Below the pieces are notes generated by a model that made no database searches, was not told where the DNA came from, and saw only the letters and a program-made list of their open reading frames with translations. A stretch of DNA of 64,000 nt from Kitasatospora fiedleri. GTDB lineage: Bacteria; Actinomycetota; Actinomycetes; Streptomycetales; Streptomycetaceae. The translations under genes and the position numbers were made by a program. Location of the stretch: the NCBI RefSeq assembly GCF_948472415.1, contig NZ_OX419519.1:7345001-7409000 (forward strand). Reading direction: 5' to 3'. This document shows positions 31,439 to 38,631 of this stretch, in pieces (the stretch's first letter is position 1; the number at the start of each line of letters is the position of its first letter).

Positions 31439-32121
31439 TGTCCCTGTTTACCCGTCCCGCCCCGGCGCCGGCCATCGTCAGCCTGATCAAGGCTGCCGGC
31501 GTGAGCCTGGAGAAGCATGGCCTGACGGGCCAGAAGGCGGCCGTCTATCTCGTTCTGGACCACTCCGGCAGCATGTCCCCGTACTACGCCTCCGGCGACG
31601 TCCAAAGGCTCGCGGAGCAGGCTCTCGGACTGTCCGCGAACCTGGACGACGACGGCACCGTGCCCATGGTCATGTTCGGCTCGTCGGCGGGGCCCGTGGT
31701 CGACCTCGACCTGACGGACTACGCCGGCGTGGTGGAGCGACAGCACCAGCGGACGCCGTGGGGGAGCACCAACTACGCGAGCGCGATGCGCGCTGTCGTC
31801 GCGCACTACCAGCAGTCTGGCGCGACCACGCCCGCGCTCGCGATCTTCCAGACCGACGGCGAGCCTGACTCCCGTGCGGCAGCGGAGGCCGTGCTCCGGG
31901 AAGCCAGCGCGCTCCCGATCTTCTGGGCCTTCGTCGGCTTCGGCGGACGCGTGTCCTTCCTGGAGCAGCTCGACACCCTGAGCGGCCGTGTGGTCGACAA
32001 CGCCAGCTTCTTCCACGCCCCCAACCCGCGGACCGTCAGCGACGCGGCCCTGTACGACGGCATCACCGCGGAGTACGCGCAGTGGCTGCCGGCTGCGCGA
32101 CGGGCGGGGGTGATCCGGTGA
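31438..32121 (+). CDS. VWA-domain protein (TerY-like)
   Basis: 227 residues, essentially one von Willebrand A domain. The metal-ion site is complete: DHSGS (41-45) as DxSxS, a Thr in RTPWGSTNY and the Asp of FQTDGEPDS. This resembles VWA proteins of actinobacterial phages and the TerY proteins of tellurite/phage-defence operons. VWA domains mediate protein contacts; the partner may be one of the tiny coupled proteins on either side. No secretion signal, so cytoplasmic. Stop overlaps the next GTG. Confidence 0.85.
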   Translation: MSLFTRPAPAPAIVSLIKAAGVSLEKHGLTGQKAAVYLVLDHSGSMSPYYASGDVQRLAEQALGLSANLDDDGTVPMVMFGSSAGPVVDLDLTDYAGVVERQHQRTPWGSTNYASAMRAVVAHYQQSGATTPALAIFQTDGEPDSRAAAEAVLREASALPIFWAFVGFGGRVSFLEQLDTLSGRVVDNASFFHAPNPRTVSDAALYDGITAEYAQWLPAARRAGVIR

Positions 32122-32321
32122 CCCGCTCTGCAGACGACATCGGCCCTGACACGGGCCTGGAGAAGACGGACGCTGCTTTCGTGGCGGACCGCGTAGACAT
32201 CTTCCGCACGGCGCTCAGGGAGACCCGCGACATGGAGTGGGCCAACGGCCTGGACGTCGTGGACGTAATCCGTGTCGCTGAGTTCCTGGCCGGCGGCGCC
32301 ATTCGAAGGGAGGCGCAGTGA
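32118..32321 (+). CDS. hypothetical small acidic protein
   Basis: 67 residues from GTG 32118 (GTGA overlap with the VWA gene). Acidic, helical (DRVDIFRTALRETRDMEWA). First in a run of five tiny coupled genes. Confidence 0.6.
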   Translation: MTRSADDIGPDTGLEKTDAAFVADRVDIFRTALRETRDMEWANGLDVVDVIRVAEFLAGGAIRREAQ

Positions 32322-32500
32322 TCAAGTCTGCTGGCGGGAAGTCGATTCGCGTCTACGTCCACGGGGAGGACGTCGCGCGCGACTGGACCGACCCCTACGG
32401 TGCCGACGGGGACGCGCTGCTGACGCCAGCCGATGCCCGCGGGCTGGCACAGTGGCTGAACGCCGCTGCCGACCTGGCGGACCTGGAGGGTGAGCAGTGA
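32318..32500 (+). CDS. hypothetical small protein
   Basis: 60 residues from GTG 32318 (GTGA overlap). Pattern KSIRVYVHGEDVARDW then LLTPADARGLAQWLNAAADL, a beta-then-helix layout. Function unknown. Confidence 0.58.
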   Translation: MIKSAGGKSIRVYVHGEDVARDWTDPYGADGDALLTPADARGLAQWLNAAADLADLEGEQ

Positions 32501-32670
32501 TCACTTCCGTTGAGGAAGCTCTGCTGCAGGCCCGGGAGAACATGACGCCGTTCTTCGACGCCGCCGACGGGATGCGTCGGGACCTCGAAGCCCGCGGTTG
32601 GTCGCCGGCCATGGCGGAGCAGGTGGCAGCAAAGTTCCTGATCCTGATCATGACTGGGGGTAGAAGCTGA
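32497..32670 (+). CDS. hypothetical small protein
   Basis: 57 residues from GTG 32497 (GTGA overlap), stop TGA overlapping the next ATG (TGATG). Helical, with GWSPAMAEQVAAKFLILI near the end, which may be a short hydrophobic helix. Function unknown. Confidence 0.55.
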   Translation: MITSVEEALLQARENMTPFFDAADGMRRDLEARGWSPAMAEQVAAKFLILIMTGGRS

Positions 32671-32825
32671 TGGCCAAGCTCACCCCGCCCACCACGGTCA
32701 CGGTGGAGATGACCACCGCCGAACTCGCCCTGGTGCAGCGCGCGCTGAAGCTCGTGCGTGACTACGGCGCCATGTCCGACTGGGACGCATCGACGGAGCT
32801 GCTGGCGGACCTGGAGGGCGAGTGA
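32670..32825 (+). CDS. hypothetical small protein
   Basis: 51 residues from ATG 32670 (TGATG overlap). TVEMTTAELALVQRALKLVR followed by an acidic end with ELLADLEGE, similar in style to the small protein ending at 32500. Stop overlaps the next GTG. Confidence 0.55.
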   Translation: MAKLTPPTTVTVEMTTAELALVQRALKLVRDYGAMSDWDASTELLADLEGE

Positions 32826-33235
32826 CGGCCCTGAACATCTTCACCCGCGGCCCCCGCGACCGGACCGCCCTCTACTGCGTTGGTTGCTACCGCCGGCGTC
32901 CTCGCGGCGAATTCCGCGAGACGCCGACGCACGGTCGGGCAGCGCGGTGCCTGAGGTGCGAGGGGTGGACGGGTGTGTACACCCACATGGAGCGCCAGTC
33001 ATGGCTCATCGACCAGCAGCGGGAGAAGCTGTGGATGCTGCACCGCCACCTCGCCCGGCTGCGTAAGCAGCGCGGCGGCATGGCGCGGGTCATGTCCCTC
33101 GGTGAGCTGGTGCGGTATCGGCAGCAGCCGTTCGAGGATGCGTTGCGGCTGCGGGAGGAGCGGTGGGCAAGGGCCATGGCAGAACTGGCGGCGTACGTTC
33201 CGGGTGTGGTCGAGGGCGTGCCCGATGGACGCTGA
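32822..33235 (+). CDS. zinc-finger hypothetical protein
   Basis: 137 residues from GTG 32822. N-terminal CVGCYRRR...CLRCEGW forms a CxxC...CxxC zinc site (about residues 19-44), followed by a basic helical region (EKLWMLHRHLARLRKQRGG) suited to nucleic-acid binding. Function unknown. Confidence 0.65.
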   Translation: MTALNIFTRGPRDRTALYCVGCYRRRPRGEFRETPTHGRAARCLRCEGWTGVYTHMERQSWLIDQQREKLWMLHRHLARLRKQRGGMARVMSLGELVRYRQQPFEDALRLREERWARAMAELAAYVPGVVEGVPDGR

Positions 33236-33653
33236 GGAGCTGCACGAGGCGACCCGTCAGGCGTATGCGGCCGCGCGGGCTGAGAAGTACGCCGCGTGGC
33301 GTGAGGAGGCCGTTCAGCGCCGTCGGGCGGAGACGGCAGAGGCGTGCCTCAGTGCGGTCCGCGAGGCCGCTCACGTGGCCGACGAGCACGATGTCACCGA
33401 CTGGCAGCGCGGCTACCGGGCCTGTGCGGAGCGTGTCTTGGCGGTGCTGAGCCGCGATCCGGACAAGCCTGGCCGGGATCGTGCTCGAGGCTTCGCCGAC
33501 GACGTTCAGCAGCTCTACGGCTGGGCGTTCGCCGGCGAGGAGCACCAGCACCGCGATCGCCTCCACCTCGTCTACGGCTGCATGCACGAGTGGCTGGCGG
33601 CGGAGCGTGAGGGGCGTGCGTACGTGCCGCTCAGCAACCGGGACGGCCGCTGA
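33225..33653 (+). CDS. hypothetical helical protein
   Basis: 142 residues from ATG 33225, overlapping the zinc-finger gene by 11 nt. Helical with RQAYAAARAEKYAAWREEAV and later FADDVQQLYGWAFAGEEHQH. Unknown function. Its stop codon is the start of the 26-bp palindrome P1. Confidence 0.65.
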   Translation: MDAEELHEATRQAYAAARAEKYAAWREEAVQRRRAETAEACLSAVREAAHVADEHDVTDWQRGYRACAERVLAVLSRDPDKPGRDRARGFADDVQQLYGWAFAGEEHQHRDRLHLVYGCMHEWLAAEREGRAYVPLSNRDGR

Positions 33654-33678
33654 GAACCGAAAACCGGCTTTCGGTTCT
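33653..33678. repeat. 26-bp palindrome P1 on a stop codon
   Basis: AGAACCGAAA (33653-33662), ACCGGC, TTTCGGTTCT (33669-33678): perfect 10-bp arms. A second copy at 45,440 matches the reverse complement of this one at 25 of 26 positions. Directly precedes element C. Confidence 0.75.
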
Positions 33679-33681
33679 GCC

Positions 33682-33710
33682 CGGGCGCTGCGGCTCTGGG
33701 GCCTAACTAC
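33682..33710 (+). promoter_or_regulatory. 29-bp phage element, copy C (before RDF)
   Basis: CGGGCGCT, GCGGCTC, TGGGGCCTAACTAC. The only copy with a long gap (66 nt) to the start codon; a stable hairpin occupies that gap. Confidence 0.7.
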
Positions 33711-33712
33711 TA

Positions 33713-33746
33713 CAGTGCACGCCGCTTCGAGCGGCGCAGCGCACTG
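33713..33746 (+). promoter_or_regulatory. leader hairpin upstream of the RDF gene
   Basis: Nested stem: CAGTGC (33713-33718) with GCACTG (33741-33746), and inside it GCCGCT-TCG-AGCGGC (33721-33735). If element C is a promoter, this lies in the 5' leader of the RDF mRNA and could control its stability or translation. Confidence 0.5.
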
Positions 33747-33776
33747 GACGATGCAGCCGACGAGAGGCACAGACAC

Positions 33777-34514
33777 ATGGCAGGACTGCGAATCTTCGAC
33801 ACTGACCCGGACGCCAAGCCGCGACCGCGCACCAGCTTCGCGGACGAGGTGGTCGGCCGCTTCCGCTCCGGCCGCATGACCGGTACCGGGCGCAGCGCCC
33901 GGCCGGAGTCCCTCAATGAGTGGCGGGTGACGACCGGGGACCCGGCCGTTGCCGCTCGCGTCGCCGAGATCCTGGGCGGCGAGGTGGCGAACTGGGACAC
34001 CGAGAGTGAAGACAACCTGGAGATCCTGACGACATCCCCGTCCGTCGAGGTCGTCATCGACGGCTCGGCCGCGATCCAGTCCGACATGCGCCTGTACGGC
34101 TCGGTCGGTGGTGAGCCGATCCACTGGTGCGATGGTGTCGAGTTCCTGGGCCCGGACGAGGACAGGGGCAAGCCGTGCGGCTGCCCGGAGCTGCTCGCGG
34201 ACCGTAAGGCGCTCGCGAAGACCGGTCGCGGGCCGAAGCCGGACATTCGCGTCCGCTTCAAGCTGGTCGATGCCCCCGAGCTGGGCCTTTTCCGCGCGCG
34301 GTTCGGCGCGTGGGACCTGGCGAAGGTGCTGCACGAGGTGCTGGAGGCGCTGGACGAGGTCGGTGGTCCAGCGCGGTGCCGGCTGTCGATTGAACTGGTG
34401 GAGTTCGTCGCCAAGAGCGGCCCAATGAAGGGCAAGACCGTCAGCTACAACAAGCCGGTCATCAAGGTGCTGGGCGCGTATTCCGCCCCCGCGGTGCTCG
34501 ACAAGGCCGCCTGA
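33777..34514 (+). CDS. recombination directionality factor, phiC31 gp3-like
   Basis: 245 residues. The stretch KPDIRVRFKLVDAPELGLFR followed by RFGAWDLAKVLHEVLEALDE is the recognisable core of gp3-type RDFs, which bind a large serine integrase and switch it from integration to excision. WCDGVEFLGPDEDRGKPCGC provides Cys residues as in that family. It implies that the phage uses a serine integrase; none is in the window. Own regulatory region: element C plus a leader hairpin. Confidence 0.82.
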   Translation: MAGLRIFDTDPDAKPRPRTSFADEVVGRFRSGRMTGTGRSARPESLNEWRVTTGDPAVAARVAEILGGEVANWDTESEDNLEILTTSPSVEVVIDGSAAIQSDMRLYGSVGGEPIHWCDGVEFLGPDEDRGKPCGCPELLADRKALAKTGRGPKPDIRVRFKLVDAPELGLFRARFGAWDLAKVLHEVLEALDEVGGPARCRLSIELVEFVAKSGPMKGKTVSYNKPVIKVLGAYSAPAVLDKAA

Positions 34515-34530
34515 CGGTCACCACGAGCGC

Positions 34531-34569
34531 GCCCGGTCCCCGGCGAGTAGAGGCCGCCAGGGGCCGGGC
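34531..34569 (+). promoter_or_regulatory. AGTAGAGG-loop hairpin H1
   Basis: Stem GCCCGG/CCGGGC, CCCC/GGGG and GGCG/CGCC, loop AGTAGAGGC (34546-34554). One of three hairpins with different stems but the same loop. Lies between the RDF and the next gene. Confidence 0.65.
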
Positions 34570-34602
34570 GCCCCAACTGTAGCGAAGAAGCAGAGGAGAG
34601 AC

Positions 34603-34884
34603 ATGTCCCGCAAGCTCACCGACTTCACCGGTCAGCCGATCACCGAGGGCAGCGTCGGCGTCTACCCGTCGCGCCAGGGCAACACGGTGCGCAACTCGGA
34701 GGGTGTCGTTCGGACAATCCGGACGATCCGCGACGCCCGTGGACGCTCGCACCCGGAGCTGCTCGTCCAGCCCACCGGCCGCGACTCCGGCCACATTCAG
34801 CGCAAGACGCGGAAGACCGTCGCTGTCGCGGCCGAGCACTTCGCGGTGACTGGCTACGCCGACCCGGAATCCAACGTCGCCTGA
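34603..34884 (+). CDS. hypothetical protein
   Basis: 93 residues with RBS AGAGGAGAG. Basic, beta-rich (GSVGVYPSRQGNTVRNSEGV, then RTIRDARGRSHPELLVQPTG). Resembles small SH3/KOW-like phage proteins. Between hairpin H1 and a terminator, so probably its own short transcript. Confidence 0.65.
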   Translation: MSRKLTDFTGQPITEGSVGVYPSRQGNTVRNSEGVVRTIRTIRDARGRSHPELLVQPTGRDSGHIQRKTRKTVAVAAEHFAVTGYADPESNVA

Positions 34885-34899
34885 CGTCCGTACCACCCG

Positions 34900-34930
34900 G
34901 CCCCCGCGCACCGACGACGCGGGGGCTTCT
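34900..34930 (+). terminator. rho-independent terminator
   Basis: Stem GCCCCCGCG (34900-34908) and CGCGGGGGC (34918-34926), followed by TTCTTC. Confidence 0.8.
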
Positions 34931-34951
34931 TCGTGCAGTGAAAGAGGAGAG

Positions 34952-35731
34952 ATGACGGAGCAGACGTTCAAGGCCGGCGACAAGGTGACGCACGCGGTGT
35001 TCGGCGACGGCGAGGTGAAGTTCGGACCGTTCCGCGGCATGTTCAGTGCCGACGACGGCACCGGCGACCACTACACCGTGGCGTTCACGGCTGGGTCGAT
35101 GGCTCGGCGAGCCGGGAGCGTGCGTGGAGGCAGCCTGACCCTCCGCCCCGAGTTCGAGATCGGCGCGTGCGTCCTCTTCAACGAGGAGCGCAGCAAGGTC
35201 GTTGCCGGCCCGTTCACCGACAAGTACGCGCCGTCCCACCCGTGGTACGTCCTGGAGGATGAGGACGGTAACCACGAGACGTCCGCGGCGCGGTTCCTGA
35301 CACTCGCCCCGGCCGATGAGCCCACTGAGCTGAAGATCGGCGGGCGCGCCCGGGTGCTGGTCGATGGCCCACACCTTGCTGGCCTGCACGTGGGGGACGT
35401 GGTGGAGGTGACCGGCGTCGAGGCCGGTTCCGACAACGAGCCCGACTCGGTCGACGTCTACCACAACGGCACCACGTGGTACGTAGACGCGAGTCAGTTG
35501 GAGGCGCTTCCCGACGAGCCGTCCGGCTACTGCGTTATCAGCGGCGTCCGTTACGACCTGTCCGCCGAGTACCGGGACAAGGACGACGACATGTGGCAGT
35601 TCAGCCCCGAGCAGCAGGCCGACGACGGTACTCCGGCTGGCAAGATGCGCGGCTGGTCGACCTTCGACTCTGGCTGCTCGCTGCGCTACGTGCTCGACAC
35701 CTACGGCCCCCTGACGAGGGTCACCACCTGA
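34952..35731 (+). CDS. phiSA1p31-like protein with KOW/SH3-type repeats
   Basis: 259 residues. N-terminal part has repeated barrel-like units (FKAGDKVTHAVFGDGEVKFG, FEIGACVLFNE, LKIGGRARVLVDGPH). The C-terminal YCVISGVRYDLSAEYRDKDD then DMWQF matches the domain known from phiSA1p31-related Streptomyces phage proteins. Function unknown. Stop overlaps the next ATG. Confidence 0.7.
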   Translation: MTEQTFKAGDKVTHAVFGDGEVKFGPFRGMFSADDGTGDHYTVAFTAGSMARRAGSVRGGSLTLRPEFEIGACVLFNEERSKVVAGPFTDKYAPSHPWYVLEDEDGNHETSAARFLTLAPADEPTELKIGGRARVLVDGPHLAGLHVGDVVEVTGVEAGSDNEPDSVDVYHNGTTWYVDASQLEALPDEPSGYCVISGVRYDLSAEYRDKDDDMWQFSPEQQADDGTPAGKMRGWSTFDSGCSLRYVLDTYGPLTRVTT

Positions 35732-35922
35732 TGGCAACCCTGATCATCCGCCCGGACGGCGCCCCCGCGCTGGGTACCGTCCGGGCCCTGGGCCGTAACG
35801 ACATGATCGTCGTCGCCCCCGGTGCGCCCGAACGTGCCGACTGGGGACGGTTCCTGGAAGCCATCGGGGTGGCCATCACCCGCGGCGCGAGCGTCGTGCA
35901 CCAGCGGGAGGCGCGGCCGTGA
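35731..35922 (+). CDS. hypothetical small protein
   Basis: 63 residues, TGATG overlap upstream and GTGA overlap downstream. Beta-rich N-terminus (ATLIIRPDGAPALGTVRALG) then a helix (RADWGRFLEAIGVAI). Function unknown. Confidence 0.6.
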   Translation: MATLIIRPDGAPALGTVRALGRNDMIVVAPGAPERADWGRFLEAIGVAITRGASVVHQREARP

Positions 35923-36047
35923 ACCAGTGGCTGATCTACATCGTCGGCGGCGGGTGGGCACTCGGCTGCGTAGGGCTCGCCGTGCTGGCCGCGTACTGGC
36001 TGGTGCGGTTGCTGGGGTGGGCCGTGGAGAAGTGGGAGGAGAACTGA
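35919..36047 (+). CDS. tiny single-TM membrane protein
   Basis: 42 residues from GTG 35919; stop overlaps the next ATG (TGATG). Almost entirely one transmembrane helix (WLIYIVGGGWALGCVGLAVL) with a charged C-terminus (VEKWEEN). Real by virtue of exact coupling on both sides. Function unknown. Confidence 0.6.
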   Translation: MNQWLIYIVGGGWALGCVGLAVLAAYWLVRLLGWAVEKWEEN

Positions 36048-36409
36048 TGGCAACGAATGTCTTGCTCGACACCCCGGAAGTTTGGCGTTCCGTCGTCAGG
36101 TACCGGCATCGGAAGCGGAACCCGGAGACGGTCGGTACGTACTTCCTGGACGCCGTACGCTCCAGTTATCTGGAGGCGTGGGAGGACGCCGTCCATGCCG
36201 ACGTTCGCGGACCCTACAACGATCCCGGCACCGCTCGCCGCATGGCCGGGCGCGTGGCGCGGGCCCTGGAGGCGGAGACGGCGCGTCAGACGACCCGTCC
36301 GGGAGACACGATTCTGACGCGCCAGGTCGTCTCCGTGACGGTCGAACGGGCCACACTCACGTGGGAAGCCTTCGACGTCCGCAACCCGGAGACAGGATGG
36401 GCTAGCTGA
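36047..36409 (+). CDS. hypothetical protein
   Basis: 120 residues, TGATG overlaps on both sides. Helical, with RYRHRKRNPETVGTYFLDAV and ARRMAGRVARALEAETARQT, and a beta-rich end. Unknown. Confidence 0.62.
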   Translation: MATNVLLDTPEVWRSVVRYRHRKRNPETVGTYFLDAVRSSYLEAWEDAVHADVRGPYNDPGTARRMAGRVARALEAETARQTTRPGDTILTRQVVSVTVERATLTWEAFDVRNPETGWAS

Positions 36410-36711
36410 TGGCACGCACCATGCCCGCGAAGAGCGGCGACGTCTTCCGGGCGAAGATCGTCCGCCGAGTCCGCGAGGGCAGGAACCCGGAGTACCGGTG
36501 GGACGCCGGCCCGGACGTCCCGGAGTGGCTTTACACCGGCGAGACCCACACTGAGTACCTGGGACCCTACAAGACGCGCGCGGCAGCACAGGGTCAACTG
36601 ACGTCGCTCACGCACCACTACCGTCACCACGCTCAGGGGCACGTCCTGCGCGAAGACGTCGTCTTGGCCATCATCGAGCGCGCGCAGACGGTCTGGGAGG
36701 AAGTCGAGTGA
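36409..36711 (+). CDS. hypothetical protein with GPY motif (1 of 3)
   Basis: 100 residues. Contains EYLGPYKTRAAAQGQLTSL, which aligns with the GPY segments of the next two proteins. An AKIVRRVREG beta strand and a helix flank it. The three neighbouring genes appear to be diverged duplicates. Confidence 0.62.
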   Translation: MARTMPAKSGDVFRAKIVRRVREGRNPEYRWDAGPDVPEWLYTGETHTEYLGPYKTRAAAQGQLTSLTHHYRHHAQGHVLREDVVLAIIERAQTVWEEVE

Positions 36712-36941
36712 CTCGCATCCGACCTGACGCAGAGCGGCTGTACCGCACGGTGGTTGACGACGCGTGCACCCGCCCGGCGCGGCCCTTCATGGACACGCCG
36801 TACCCGGCCGGCCACATCTTCGGCCCCTACGACAACGTAGCGCAAGCGCTCGCACAGAAGACCGTCGTGGAGAACGCCGGCGGCACCGCACACGTCAACG
36901 AAACCGAGTTGCTGGAGTGGGGAGAGTGGTTCCGTGACTGA
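36708..36941 (+). CDS. hypothetical protein with GPY motif (2 of 3)
   Basis: 77 residues from GTG 36708 (GTGA overlap). Strand YRTVVDDAC, then HIFGPYDNVAQALAQKTVVE and a C-terminal strand GGTAHVNETELLEWG. The same beta-GPY-helix-beta plan as its neighbours. Confidence 0.62.
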   Translation: MTRIRPDAERLYRTVVDDACTRPARPFMDTPYPAGHIFGPYDNVAQALAQKTVVENAGGTAHVNETELLEWGEWFRD

Positions 36942-37152
36942 GTACCGCGTAGTCCAGACCGTCGAAGCTTTCCGCTACCCGGTCGGCAAGGTTTGGGGCC
37001 CGTACCTCGAAGAGGTCGACGCACAGCAGCGTCTGGCCACGCTGAAGAATTTCGGCGGGGACGGCGTGATCGAGAGCGGAGAGTTCGGCACCGGCGTTGC
37101 GCTGGAGCTGGTTGGAGCTGGCGGTCCGGGAGGGGTGATGGCGAGTGTCTGA
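36934..37152 (+). CDS. hypothetical protein with GPY motif (3 of 3)
   Basis: 72 residues from GTG 36934, overlapping the previous gene by 8 nt. YRVVQTVEAF, then KVWGPYLEEVDAQQRLATLK and IESGEFGTGVALEL. Closest in layout to the protein at 36,708. Confidence 0.62.
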   Translation: MTEYRVVQTVEAFRYPVGKVWGPYLEEVDAQQRLATLKNFGGDGVIESGEFGTGVALELVGAGGPGGVMASV

Positions 37153-37315
37153 GTACGTCAAAGATAGTGACGGGGATGTGTGGCGGTGGGACGCTACCGT
37201 GCTGCGGTTGGTCCGTCACCGCGACGAAGACGGCTACCCCGTGTACACGCGGCTCGGCAACGACGCGGCTGCCATCGCGAAGAAGCTGAGGGCGGTGCCC
37301 GATGCGCCTCACTGA
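37145..37315 (+). CDS. hypothetical small protein
   Basis: 56 residues from GTG 37145 (8-nt overlap), ending at TGA 37313-37315, 14 nt into the next gene. VSEYVKDSDGDVWRWDATVL then a basic helix. Resembles small Trp-containing beta proteins common in actinophages. Confidence 0.55.
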   Translation: MSEYVKDSDGDVWRWDATVLRLVRHRDEDGYPVYTRLGNDAAAIAKKLRAVPDAPH

Positions 37316-37613
37316 CTGGCGAGGAGCCGAATACGGCGTCGGTGACATCGTCCTTTACCCGCGGATGTCCGGGCGCTCGTGCGAGATGCAGGAAGGCACG
37401 GTGACGGACATCTACGTCGCTGTGCGGGACCCGGAAACCTACGGGTGGAAGCGGCTCGCTGAGGGGGCGACGCCCGACGGGCAGCCCACGGAGATGCGAG
37501 TCCAGATTCTTCCGACGCGCTCCAGCCGCGAGTTCTTCCGCTGGGGTGTGCCGAAGCCGGTCACGCTGACCATCGTCAAGAACGTCACTGCGCTGCCGAA
37601 GGAGGCACCGTGA
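37302..37613 (+). CDS. hypothetical SH3-like protein
   Basis: 103 residues. AEYGVGDIVLYPRMSGRSCE and EGTVTDIYVAVRDPETYGWK suggest a small beta barrel that binds nucleic acid or protein. Coupled downstream by GTGA. Confidence 0.62.
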   Translation: MRLTDWRGAEYGVGDIVLYPRMSGRSCEMQEGTVTDIYVAVRDPETYGWKRLAEGATPDGQPTEMRVQILPTRSSREFFRWGVPKPVTLTIVKNVTALPKEAP

Positions 37614-37984
37614 AGGACTCATTCGGCGTCGACATCGAGCCCGGCGACTACATCCTTTCCGCTTCCACCACCCACGGCCGCGTGAAGGTCGGGCGGGCGC
37701 GGGCCGGACAGTACGGCCGGCTGTCGATGGAGATCGGCGTCAGTGCTCAGCACGGCCGGCAGGAGGAGAAGCACCCGAAGGCCGGGCAACTCGGGCACAA
37801 CGTGGTCGTCCTTCGGAAGGCGGACGGGACCGTGCCGGTGCACGTAGCCGGTCCGGGTAACTGGCTGACGGTTGACGGTGAGTTGCTCGGTGCCGTTGTG
37901 GAGGTCGAAGCTGTAACGGACACGGAGACCTACTGGGAGTACCGCGTTCGCACGGCCCGAGAGCCAGGGGACGCCGGTGAGTGA
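37610..37984 (+). CDS. hypothetical SH3-like protein
   Basis: 124 residues from GTG 37610. Again a barrel-like start (FGVDIEPGDYILSASTTHGR, VKVGRARAG) followed by a beta-rich C-terminus. Overlaps the nuclease gene by 8 nt. Possibly related in fold to the preceding protein. Confidence 0.62.
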   Translation: MKDSFGVDIEPGDYILSASTTHGRVKVGRARAGQYGRLSMEIGVSAQHGRQEEKHPKAGQLGHNVVVLRKADGTVPVHVAGPGNWLTVDGELLGAVVEVEAVTDTETYWEYRVRTAREPGDAGE

Positions 37985-38381
37985 CGCCAAGGACCGGGGC
38001 ACTCGGTGGGAGTCCGCTGTTCGCGGCTACCTCCAGGAGGCCGGCCAACCCGATGTCCGCCGCAACGTCCAGATGGGTCGGCGCGACATCGGTGACCTGG
38101 ACGGCTACTACCTCCACGCCGTGGAGTGCAAGGACGAGCAGAAGATCACGCTCTCGGCCTACGTCGCCCAGGCCAACCGCGAGGCGATCAACGCCATGCA
38201 GCCGTACGGCTGCGCGATCGTCAAGCGGCGCCGGGCGAACGTCTCGGCCGGCTACGTCGTCCGCGACCTGGAGACGGACGCCAAGCTGATCAACCGGCTG
38301 CGGGACGCGGAGGAGACGCTGCTCGCCATCGCGCCGACGGTTCACGCCGACCACGTACAGCGACACGGGAAGGGGCACTGA
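37977..38381 (+). CDS. Holliday-junction-resolvase-like PD-(D/E)XK nuclease
   Basis: 134 residues from GTG 37977. GTRWESAVRGYLQEAG gives the first conserved Glu (E12), RRDIGDLDG the Asp, HAVECKDEQK the ExK pair (E50, K52), and YVAQANREA the following helix with Gln. This is the Hjc/VRR-like resolvase layout. It probably resolves branched intermediates or trims DNA during phage replication; it sits just before the primase and polymerase genes. Confidence 0.8.
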   Translation: MSDAKDRGTRWESAVRGYLQEAGQPDVRRNVQMGRRDIGDLDGYYLHAVECKDEQKITLSAYVAQANREAINAMQPYGCAIVKRRRANVSAGYVVRDLETDAKLINRLRDAEETLLAIAPTVHADHVQRHGKGH

Positions 38382-38548
38382 TGGCGACACGGATTCGGTT
38401 CACTGGCTGGCTGACGTACTCCGGAGAGACCGGCCTCAGCCCGGATTCCGCCGTTGAGACCGCGCTCGATCGGGGCGACAGGCACTCCGCGTACTCGCTG
38501 AGCCTGGACGAGGTGCTCACCGTGGACGAGGTTCCCGACGAGGAATGA
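38381..38548 (+). CDS. hypothetical small acidic protein
   Basis: 55 residues, TGATG overlap with the nuclease. RIRFTGWLTYSGETGLSPDS, then an acidic end VDEVPDEE. Unknown function; a terminator follows. Confidence 0.58.
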   Translation: MATRIRFTGWLTYSGETGLSPDSAVETALDRGDRHSAYSLSLDEVLTVDEVPDEE

Positions 38549-38576
38549 CTTTCAGCTAGCCACACCAACGTTTCAC

Positions 38577-38606
38577 GGGGCGCTCTCTTCGGAGGGCGCC
38601 CCCTTT
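38577..38606 (+). terminator. terminator before the replication genes
   Basis: Stem GGGGCGCTC (38577-38585) and GAGGGCGCCCC (38592-38602, one bulge), followed by CTTTC. Confidence 0.75.
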
Positions 38607-38631
38607 CGTCATGCCCGAGGAGAGGAGAGCT

